Shown: positions 51,752 through 58,648 of the stretch, one piece after another
Layout: every line of letters begins with the position of its first letter
How positions within the stretch are numbered: the first letter of the stretch is position 1
Source: Rhodanobacteraceae bacterium
GTDB taxonomy: Bacteria; Pseudomonadota; Gammaproteobacteria; Xanthomonadales; SZUA-5
Reading direction: 5' to 3'
Assembly: GCA_016717705.1 (NCBI GenBank)
Contig: JADKFD010000009.1
Span: 62,001-126,000 of the forward strand
DNA length: 64,000 nt
Notes under the pieces: model-generated
Seen by the model: only the letters and a program-made list of their open reading frames with translations
Databases searched by the model: none
What the model was told of the DNA's origin: nothing
Translations under genes and position numbers: made by a program

Positions 51752-52900
51752 ATGAATTCTTCCCCGAGAACCGCTGCCTGGCGCGAGCACATCTTGTACT
51801 TCGGTGCCTGGGCCGGCGCCGGGCTGGCCGTTGCCCTGCTCGCCCTGTTGCTGCGCCATGGCTGGCCCGGCAATGGCGGGCATGATGGTGGCGGCAATCC
51901 GCGCAGCTACGCCAGCGCGGTCGGCGCCGCCGGTCCTTCGGTGGTCAACATCTATGCCAACCGCATCGTCACCGAGTCGGGTTATTCGCGCCTCGAAGGC
52001 AATCCGGCCGCGCAGCGCTTCCTCGGGCCGAGCTTTTCGCCGGTCGGGCCACCGCGGCAACGACTGGAGGAGAGCCTCGGCTCGGCGGTGATCGCGCGTG
52101 CTGACGGCTATCTGTTGACCAACAACCACGTGGTCGAGAACAAGGACAACATCCGCGCGGTGCTGTGGGATGGGCGTACCACCGACGCGCGGATTGTCGC
52201 CACCGACGCCGACACCGATCTGGCGGTGCTCAAGATCGACGCCGAGGACCTGCCCGCGGTGCATTTTGCCGCGGATGGCGCGCTGCGCATCGGCGACGTG
52301 GTGCTGGCGATCGGCAATCCCTTCGGCCTTGGTCAGAGCGTCACCATGGGCATCGTCAGCGCACTGGGCAGCGAGCGCCTGAACCTCGGACTGGCCGGTT
52401 ACGAGTACCTGATCCAGACCGACGCCGCGGTCAACACCGGAAATTCCGGCGGCGCGCTGGTGAATGCGCAAGGGGAACTGGTCGGCATCAACACCGCGAT
52501 GTTCGGTCGCGGCCGCGGCGCCGAAGGCATCAGTTTCGCGATCCCGGTGGAAACCGCGCAAAAAGTGCTCGACGACATCGTCAGGCAGGGCTTCGTCACC
52601 CGCTCCTGGCTCGGCGTGGAACTGACACCACTGGAAATGCGCCATTCGGTCACCGGCGAACAGCGCCTTGGCCTGCAGATTCAGGCCGTCGCGGCCGGCT
52701 CACCCGCGGAACTCGCCGAACTGCTGCCCGGCGACATCCTGATCAGCTTCCGCGGCGTCGCATTGACTTCGCTGGCGCAATTTCGCAATGCCGAAGCCAA
52801 TCTGGCGCCGGGAACGCTGGCGGAAGTCGAGGCCGTGCGTACCGGCCTGACTTTCATCAAGCAGGTCGAACTGATGCAGAAGCCGCATGCGGTGCCCTGA
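51752..52900 (+). CDS. DegS/HtrA-family serine protease
   Basis: 382 residues. An N-terminal membrane anchor (ILYFGAWAGAGLAVALLALLL) is followed by a trypsin-like domain with H126 (TNNHVVE), D156 (DADTDLAVL) and S232 (TGNSGGAL), then one PDZ domain (about 280-375). One PDZ and an uncleaved anchor favour a DegS-like periplasmic protease, which starts the envelope-stress cascade, over DegP. The stop and next ATG share bases (TGATG). Confidence 0.93.
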   Translation: MNSSPRTAAWREHILYFGAWAGAGLAVALLALLLRHGWPGNGGHDGGGNPRSYASAVGAAGPSVVNIYANRIVTESGYSRLEGNPAAQRFLGPSFSPVGPPRQRLEESLGSAVIARADGYLLTNNHVVENKDNIRAVLWDGRTTDARIVATDADTDLAVLKIDAEDLPAVHFAADGALRIGDVVLAIGNPFGLGQSVTMGIVSALGSERLNLGLAGYEYLIQTDAAVNTGNSGGALVNAQGELVGINTAMFGRGRGAEGISFAIPVETAQKVLDDIVRQGFVTRSWLGVELTPLEMRHSVTGEQRLGLQIQAVAAGSPAELAELLPGDILISFRGVALTSLAQFRNAEANLAPGTLAEVEAVRTGLTFIKQVELMQKPHAVP

Positions 52901-53583
52901 TGAAACTGACTGCGATCACGCTCGATCTCGACGACACCCTGTGGCCCATCGCGCCGGTGATGGAGCGCGCCGATCTGGCGCTGCAGGCTTGGCTGCAGCT
53001 GAACTGCCCGGAGGTGGTCCAGGCCTTGCCGATCGCGGCCATGCGCCGACTGCGCGATCGGGTGTTCGCGGAGCATCCGGAACTGGGTCACGACTTCACT
53101 GCGCTGCGGATGATCTGTCTGCGCGAGGCGCTGGCACCGCACGGCTATGGCGAGCGCGAAGCCGAGCAGGCTTTTGAGGCCTTCTACGCCGCACGCAATC
53201 GCGTCGAGCTTTATCCCGAAGTGGGCGACGCGCTCGAACGCCTGGCACGACGCGCGCCGCTGGTGTCGCTCAGCAACGGCAATGCCTGTCTCGACCGGGT
53301 CGGTCTGGCGCACCTGTTCCGCGCCCAGATCACCGCGCGCAGCTTTGGCGCCGCCAAGCCCGATCCGGCGATCTTCCACGCCGCCTGCGCGCTCGCCGGC
53401 AGCAAGCCTGACGAGACCTTGCACGTCGGCGATCATCCGGAACAGGATGTGCTCGGCGCGCTCGGCGCCGGATTGCATGCGGTGTGGATCGACCGCGAGG
53501 GGCTGGGCTGGACGCTCGGCGGGGTGCCACCGCGTTCATTCACCTGCCTGGCGCAGTTCGCGGACTTTGTCGAGTCGCTCTGA
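52900..53583 (+). CDS. HAD-family hydrolase, YigB/YjjG-like
   Basis: 227 residues. HAD motif I is ITLDLDDTLWPI (nucleophile Asp and acid Asp), motif II LVSLSNGN, motif III FGAAKPDPAIFHAA with Lys, and motif IV HVGDHPEQDVLGA. It is a small-molecule phosphatase, perhaps acting on flavin intermediates like YigB; substrate cannot be told. It is translationally coupled to the HtrA gene. Confidence 0.93.
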   Translation: MKLTAITLDLDDTLWPIAPVMERADLALQAWLQLNCPEVVQALPIAAMRRLRDRVFAEHPELGHDFTALRMICLREALAPHGYGEREAEQAFEAFYAARNRVELYPEVGDALERLARRAPLVSLSNGNACLDRVGLAHLFRAQITARSFGAAKPDPAIFHAACALAGSKPDETLHVGDHPEQDVLGALGAGLHAVWIDREGLGWTLGGVPPRSFTCLAQFADFVESL

Positions 53584-53593
53584 GCGACATACG

Positions 53594-53616
53594 CAAATGC
53601 AATGCATTCGCATTTG
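53594..53616. promoter_or_regulatory. Candidate Fur-like operator
   Basis: CAAATGC and GCATTTG are exact inverted 7-mers nine bases apart with ATGCATT inside, in an AT-rich patch just upstream of the PepSY gene. Layout and sequence recall Fur boxes, and PepSY/b561 pairs can be iron-controlled. Resemblance only. Confidence 0.45.
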
Positions 53617-53656
53617 ATATGATGGTTTCACCGAAACCATTTCTGGAGCCGCATCG

Positions 53657-53935
53657 ATGAGCCCTTCCCGCTTTTTTGTCCTTGGCCTGGCGCTGATGGC
53701 TTGCACACCCGCCTTTGCCACTGGCCTGGCCACTTGCGACTCCGGCGACAAGTCGACCTGGCAGGCGCCAAGCGTGCTGGAGCAGCGACTGACCCAGGAG
53801 GGCTGGACGGTCCGCCGGATCAAGGAAGACGGCGGCTGTTACGAGGTCTACGCGCTCGACCACAAGGGCGCCCGCGTCGAGGCCTATTTCCACCCGGTCA
53901 CCCTGGAGCGCGTGCCGATCAAGGGCCACGACTGA
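53657..53935 (+). CDS. PepSY-domain periplasmic protein
   Basis: 92 residues. A signal peptide (MSPSRFFVLGLALMACTPAFA) precedes a PepSY domain with LEQRLTQEGWTVRRIKEDGGCYEVYALDHKGARVEAYFHPVTLERV. A Cys pair (C47-type TCDSGD and GGCYEV) may form a disulfide. The cytochrome b561-like gene follows 13 bases later, so the pair is probably one unit, as in PepSY-linked reductase modules. Confidence 0.9.
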   Translation: MSPSRFFVLGLALMACTPAFATGLATCDSGDKSTWQAPSVLEQRLTQEGWTVRRIKEDGGCYEVYALDHKGARVEAYFHPVTLERVPIKGHD

Positions 53936-53948
53936 GCCCGCATCGACG

Positions 53949-54500
53949 ATGCACCCGGCGACGGGACAGCTTCGAGTCTGGGACGCAGCGGTGCGCGCAC
54001 TGCACCTGGTCTTCATCGGCGGCGTGGTTGCGGCATGGTTCACCCGTCACCGCGCTGGAGACTGGCATGAATGGATCGGCTATGGCGTGTCGGCCGCACT
54101 CGGCGCGCGACTCGCGTGGGGATTCTTCGGCCCCGGCCGCGCGCGCTTTGCCAGTTTCGTGCGCGGCCGGGATGCGACCTTTGGCTATGCCTGCCAACTG
54201 CTGCGCGGACGCGCACCGCGCTACCTTGGCCACAATCCGCTGGGCGCCTGGATGATCCTCTGGCTGCTGAGTCTGCTGGCGTTGATCACGCTGAGCGGCT
54301 GGCTGTCGACGACCGATCGTTACTGGGGCGTGGCCTGGGTGATGAACCTGCACCTGTGGTCAAGCTGGGCCCTGCTGGCGTCGATTCCGATCCACATCGG
54401 CGGGGCCGTGCATGCATCGCGCATGCATCGTGAAAATCTGATCGCATCGATGCTGCACGGTAACAAGCGCGCCGCCAGCGGCGATGATGTCGAAAATTGA
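53949..54500 (+). CDS. Cytochrome b561-type membrane protein, short paralogue
   Basis: 183 residues, four membrane helices with paired His: VRALHLVFI (helix 1), WHEWIGYGV (helix 2), MNLHLWSSWALLASIPIHIGGAVHASR (helix 4). ARFASFVRGRDATFGYACQ and LGHNPLGAWMILWLL match the protein at 28357. With the PepSY gene it may form a small membrane redox pair moving electrons to a periplasmic acceptor, perhaps in iron reduction (inference). Confidence 0.9.
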   Translation: MHPATGQLRVWDAAVRALHLVFIGGVVAAWFTRHRAGDWHEWIGYGVSAALGARLAWGFFGPGRARFASFVRGRDATFGYACQLLRGRAPRYLGHNPLGAWMILWLLSLLALITLSGWLSTTDRYWGVAWVMNLHLWSSWALLASIPIHIGGAVHASRMHRENLIASMLHGNKRAASGDDVEN

Positions 54501-54518
54501 CCAACGAGCACTGATTCG

Positions 54519-55034
54519 ATGCCAACCATCGTTGCCGAGACTGAACGACTGCGGCTGCGCCAGCTCGATCTGAGCGACGCCGCCTTCATGCTGTCACTGG
54601 TCAATGACCCAAGCTGGCTGCGGCATATCGGCGACCGTGGGGTGCGTACGCTGGAGCAGGCCCGCGACTACCTGAGCGCAGGTCCGCTCGACATGTATGG
54701 CCGTCATGGCTTCGGCCTGTACGCGATCGAGCTGCAGTCGGGCGAGGGTCCGCTGGGTATCTGCGGATTGATCAAGCGCGAAACCCTTCCCGATGTCGAC
54801 GTCGGCTATGCATTGCTGCCGCAGTACGTCGGCCGCGGCTACGCCCTGGAAGCCGCGCGGGCAAGCGTTGATCTCGCCCGCGAACACTTTGGCCTGCGTC
54901 GCCTGATTGCGATCACTGCTCCGGACAACGAGGCGTCGGCGCGCCTGCTGCTCAAGCTCGGCATGCACTTCGAGCGGCATTTCAGCATGACGCCGGAGAG
55001 CGAGGTGCTGTGCCTGTACGGGATGGCGCTGTAA
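54519..55034 (+). CDS. GNAT-family N-acetyltransferase (RimJ/RimL-like)
   Basis: 171 residues. TERLRLRQLDLSDAAFMLSLVNDPSWLRHIGDRGVRTLEQA opens the RimJ/RimL type; GICGLIKRETLPDVDVGYALLPQYVGRGYALEAA holds the acetyl-CoA loop (QYVGRGYA); LIAITAPDNEASARLLLKLGMHFE ends the fold. Substrate could be a protein N-terminus or small amine. It follows the b561 gene by 18 bases. Confidence 0.92.
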   Translation: MPTIVAETERLRLRQLDLSDAAFMLSLVNDPSWLRHIGDRGVRTLEQARDYLSAGPLDMYGRHGFGLYAIELQSGEGPLGICGLIKRETLPDVDVGYALLPQYVGRGYALEAARASVDLAREHFGLRRLIAITAPDNEASARLLLKLGMHFERHFSMTPESEVLCLYGMAL

Positions 55035-55057
55035 ACGCTGCGCCGCGCCGATCTGGG

Positions 55058-55127
55058 GTGCGCTGGCGTGCCACCGCTCTGGATGCTTCATCGTCCAGGC
55101 ATCCAGAGCGCCGGCATGCCGGCGCAC
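55058..55127. repeat. 29-bp imperfect inverted repeat
   Basis: Arms 55058-55086 and 55099-55127 match at 25 of 29 positions as reverse complements; the core CGCTCTGGATGC is exact. It lies between convergent genes and could act as a terminator-like hairpin. Confidence 0.75.
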
Positions 55128-55140
55128 TCCCAATTCTGGC

Positions 55141-55884
55141 TCAACCCGCCTCGTCGACCGCACCGACGCGCACGACGCCGCGACGCGCAATTTCCAGTTC
55201 GTCGGCCTGCCATTTGACGTACTGGTCGATGCGCCACAGTTGCGGCGCGTAGTAGGCATACAGCGGAACCTGGACGCCACCGAACAGCGCCGGCCGCACG
55301 CCAACGATGCTCAGGGTGAGGAAACTGCCACCCTTCTCCGGCATCACGACCTGGCCACTGCCGCTGAACCCGGCGCGGCTGCCGGTCGGTTCGCGTTCGC
55401 TGGAGATCCGCTTGTCCAGTCGCGGCAGTGCCACGTCGTCGCCGTAATCGGCGTACAACTGGGCGCCGATCGCCAGCGCCTCGTCGCGCTCCTCGGCGTT
55501 CAATTGCGCCCAGTACTTTTCGCGTTTGGCGACAAAAGCCAGGAATTGACGCTCGGCGGCCAGATCCATCCACGCGTAAGCGCGCGCCCGGTCGGCCTGG
55601 ACCCCCTGCCCCTCCCAATAGATCTCGGCAACCATGGCCTGAGACAACTTGTCGCCCCAGCGGGCGGCCTCGCCGAACGCCGCGAGCGCGGCGCGGACGC
55701 GACCATCCTGCAACAGGTTCTGTCCCTGAACCCGGTATTTGAGGTCCGGGTGGGCGCGTTGGAAATGCGCCGACTGCCAGATATTGGGATCAATCTTGCG
55801 CGGCTCAAAGACCTGCGCAGAGGCGCTGCCCACGAGCGCCAAACCCGCTACCAGCACGCTGATCGATGTCCTGAGTGCATTCAT
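55141..55884 (-). CDS. Secreted Sel1-like/TPR-type protein
   Basis: 247 residues. A signal peptide (MNALRTSISVLVAGLALVGSASA) precedes QGQNLLQDGRVRAALAAFGEAARWGDKLSQAMVAEIYWEGQGVQADRARAYAWMDLAAER, a Sel1-repeat pattern. The C-terminal part (about 165-240) is beta-like and unknown. Sel1 proteins mediate protein contacts; no partner is evident. Confidence 0.82.
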   Translation of the reverse strand: MNALRTSISVLVAGLALVGSASAQVFEPRKIDPNIWQSAHFQRAHPDLKYRVQGQNLLQDGRVRAALAAFGEAARWGDKLSQAMVAEIYWEGQGVQADRARAYAWMDLAAERQFLAFVAKREKYWAQLNAEERDEALAIGAQLYADYGDDVALPRLDKRISSEREPTGSRAGFSGSGQVVMPEKGGSFLTLSIVGVRPALFGGVQVPLYAYYAPQLWRIDQYVKWQADELEIARRGVVRVGAVDEAG

Positions 55885-56004
55885 GGCGGCTACCTTCGAT
55901 ACCCTCGGATCGGGGTAGTGAAAGAGTAATCCCGCGTGGCCACTGCGGGAGCAATCTCAAGCAGCTTTAATGTCGGCCTTAATCCGTACCCTGGAGCTCC
56001 CGAG

Positions 56005-57573
56005 CTACGCCTGGATGCGCGCCGGAGCGCGCGGCAAGGCATCGACCAGGGCGCGCAGCGCGTCAGACTCCGGATGCACCAGCAGTTTCGCCGGCACGCC
56101 GGTCTCGACCACGCGCCCGGCATCGAGCACCAGCATCGAATCGCACAGGCGGGCCACCGCGCCCAGATCGTGGGAGATGAACAGCAGCGCCAGCTGACGC
56201 TCGCGCGCCAGTTGGTCGAGCAGCGCCAGGATCTGATCCTGCGTTTCGTGGTCGAGCGCGCTGGTCGCTTCGTCGCAGATCAACACCTGGGGCTGGGTCG
56301 CCAGGGCGCGCGCAATCGCCAGCCGCTGGCGCTGGCCGCCGGAGAACTGGCCTGGATAGCGCCCGAGTGCGCCGTGGTCGAGGCCAACGTCGACCAGCGC
56401 CGCACGCATTGCTGGCAGGCGCTCGCTGCGGGGCAACGGCGGATCAGCGTAGTCCAGCGCTTCCAGCAGCATGTGGTCGACACGCTGCATCGGGTCGAGG
56501 CTGCGGAACGGATCCTGAAACACCAATTGCACGCGACGGCGCCAGCGCCGCAACGTCGCTCGGTCGAGTCGCTCCAGCGCCTGGTCGAACCAGCGCACTT
56601 GCCCGGCACGCGCCGGCATCAGCCCCAGCAGTCCACGCGCCAGCGTCGACTTTCCCGATCCGGAACTGCCGACCACGCCGAGGCGCTGTCCCGGTGCCAG
56701 CGCGATACTGACCCGGTCGAGCGTGTGCGCCGGCGCTGCTTGCCAGGGCCAGCGCCAACGCGCGGCATGACTCAAGGACAGCCCGCGGGCCTCGATGCAG
56801 GCGTCTTTGCCGAACGAGGTCGTTTGACTCGGAAGCACTGCCGCTGCCGGATGCGGCGCGTCATCGTCAATTCGCAAACTGGCGCGGCCATCGCGCAACT
56901 GATAAACGCGTCGACAGTACTCGGCCACGCGCGGCAGGTCGTGGCTGATCAGCAAAAGGCCCATGTTGCGCCGCCGCGCCGCATCGGCCAGCAGATCGCA
57001 GACGCGCCGCGCCAACACCGGATCGAGCGCGCTGGTCGGCTCGTCGGCGATCAGCAATGCCGGTTCCGGCAGCAGGGTCAGCGCCAGCATCACGCGCTGG
57101 CGCTGGCCACCCGAGAGCTCGTGTGGCCAGGCGTCGAGCCAGCGCCGTGCGCCGTCCAGCCCGACTTCCGCCAGCGCAGTGTCGATGCGCTCACTCATCT
57201 GGCGACGATCCAGTTGCGGCGCATGCACGCGCAGGCACTCGCGCAGTTGTGCGCCGACGCGGCGCAGCGGATGCAGGCTGCTGGCTGCGTCCTGGAATAC
57301 GTAGGCGATGCCGCGCCCACGCACGCGCTGCAAGTCCGCGGCGCCCGCCAGAACCTGTCCACGCCAGCAGACGCTGCCGGCGCGCACGCTGGCGCCGCTC
57401 GGCAGCAGGCCGACCAGGGCACGCGCGATCAGGCTCTTGCCGGCCCCCGAGGCACCCACCAAGCCGACCGACTCGCCCGCTGCCACGAACAGGTCGAGGC
57501 CATCGACGATGCAATCCTCACGACCGGGCAAGCCGATGCGCAGGCCGCGGACCTGAAGCAGCGGCGCGCTCAT
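56005..57573 (-). CDS. Double-cassette ABC ATPase for oligopeptide-type importer (OppDF/YejF-like)
   Basis: 522 residues with two ATPase domains. Cassette 1: GASGAGKSL, YVFQDAASSLHPLRRV, LSGGQRQRVMLALTL, LLIADEPTSALD. Cassette 2: GSSGSGKST, LVFQDPFRSLDPMQRV, FSGGQRQRLAIARAL, VLICDEATSALD. QDPxxSLDP is typical of Opp/Dpp energisers. The ATG at 57573 overlaps the permease stop (ATGA). No binding protein or second permease gene is adjacent. Confidence 0.94.
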   Translation of the reverse strand: MSAPLLQVRGLRIGLPGREDCIVDGLDLFVAAGESVGLVGASGAGKSLIARALVGLLPSGASVRAGSVCWRGQVLAGAADLQRVRGRGIAYVFQDAASSLHPLRRVGAQLRECLRVHAPQLDRRQMSERIDTALAEVGLDGARRWLDAWPHELSGGQRQRVMLALTLLPEPALLIADEPTSALDPVLARRVCDLLADAARRRNMGLLLISHDLPRVAEYCRRVYQLRDGRASLRIDDDAPHPAAAVLPSQTTSFGKDACIEARGLSLSHAARWRWPWQAAPAHTLDRVSIALAPGQRLGVVGSSGSGKSTLARGLLGLMPARAGQVRWFDQALERLDRATLRRWRRRVQLVFQDPFRSLDPMQRVDHMLLEALDYADPPLPRSERLPAMRAALVDVGLDHGALGRYPGQFSGGQRQRLAIARALATQPQVLICDEATSALDHETQDQILALLDQLARERQLALLFISHDLGAVARLCDSMLVLDAGRVVETGVPAKLLVHPESDALRALVDALPRAPARIQA

Positions 57574-58433
57574 GTACTGCTGCCCGTCAACAGCCGCAGG
57601 CGCTCGCGCAGGGCATCGCCGGCCAGTCCAAAGCCCAGCAGCACCAGCGCCAGGGCCAAGGCCGGCACCCACAAGGTCCACGGCGCCCACTGCAGATCCT
57701 GCACGCCCTCGGCCAGCAGCGTGCCCAGGCTGCCCACGCGCTCACTGGGTCCGAGCCCGAGAAAGGCGAGAAAAGACTCGACCAGGATGGCTTGCGGCAC
57801 CACCGTGCCCAGCGCGGTCAACGCCACCGGCGCAAGATTCGGCAGCAGATGATGCCGCCACTGGGCAAAACTCGTTGCCCCCTGCAACTGGCTGGCGAGC
57901 ATGAATTCGGTCTGCCGCAGGCGCCGCGCCTCGGCACGCAGGATGCGCGCCGCATCCAGGCTGCCGAAGCCGCCGACCACCAGGATCAGCAACCACATCG
58001 AGGGTTCGAACAGCGCGATCAGCAGGATCGCGATCAACATCAGCGGCAGGCTCGACAGCAGATCATTCAGGCGCATCAGCAGCTCATCGACCCAGCCGCC
58101 GAAGTAACCGGCGGCACCGCCGACGATGCCGCCGATCGCCAGCGCCAACGCGCCCGCGCCCAGGCCAATCGCCAGCGATACGCCGATGCCGGCCATGCAG
58201 CGCGCCAGCATGTCGCGGCCGATCGCGTCGGTGCCCAGCCAGTGTCCGTGCGCAAATCCCGGCGCCAGCAGATCCTGTCCCCAGAGCGGTTGGCCGGGCG
58301 CATAGGGCCACAGCAGGGGTGTCAGCAGCGAGGCAAGCGCCAACAGCGCCAGCAGGCCGATGGGCAGGCCGACCGCGGCGTTGACGAACAGCTGGCGCCA
58401 GGGCGAGGGCGCGACCCGTTCCGCGAACGTCAT
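57570..58433 (-). CDS. OppC/YejE-type ABC permease
   Basis: 287 residues. A first helix (IGLLALLALASLLTPLLW) precedes GQDLLAPGFAHGHWLGTDAIGRDMLARCMAG, the OppC hallmark. Further helices carry the EAA-like loop QLQGATSFAQWRHHLLPNL. The normal partner OppB/YejB gene, expected just upstream, is absent; instead there is a repeat-filled gap and a c-di-GMP gene. Confidence 0.92.
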   Translation of the reverse strand: MTFAERVAPSPWRQLFVNAAVGLPIGLLALLALASLLTPLLWPYAPGQPLWGQDLLAPGFAHGHWLGTDAIGRDMLARCMAGIGVSLAIGLGAGALALAIGGIVGGAAGYFGGWVDELLMRLNDLLSSLPLMLIAILLIALFEPSMWLLILVVGGFGSLDAARILRAEARRLRQTEFMLASQLQGATSFAQWRHHLLPNLAPVALTALGTVVPQAILVESFLAFLGLGPSERVGSLGTLLAEGVQDLQWAPWTLWVPALALALVLLGFGLAGDALRERLRLLTGSST

Positions 58434-58457
58434 GTCTGCACCGGACGTCGAAGTCGG

Positions 58458-58648
58458 GCATCGAGGACGCGGGTGCCCGGCCTACGCTTGGCGGCGCACC
58501 GGGGTAGCGCGGCTCCGGCGCGCGCAAACTCCGATTGTCGCGTCAGGTCCATTCGCGCCGGCGGCCGCGGGCTGCTTGCCGGGTGTCCCGCGTACGCGGC
58601 TGCATTGCCCTTTCGAGCATCGAGGACGCGGCCCCCCGGCCTACGCTT
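58458..58648. repeat. Direct 32-bp repeats in the oppC upstream gap
   Basis: Units at 58458-58489 and 58617-58648 match at 29 of 32 positions (GCATCGAGGACGCGG…CCGGCCTACGCTT). Read on the minus strand they are GTAG-headed (GCGTAGGCCGGG). The right unit overlaps the end of the EAL-domain gene and provides its TAG stop. The gap between them has other GC-rich short palindromes and no gene. Confidence 0.85.

Noticed and set aside
51557..52645. Upstream extension of the gdhA frame
   Set aside because: Antisense to the HtrA protease; the conserved GdhA N-terminus and a good ribosome site are at 51556.
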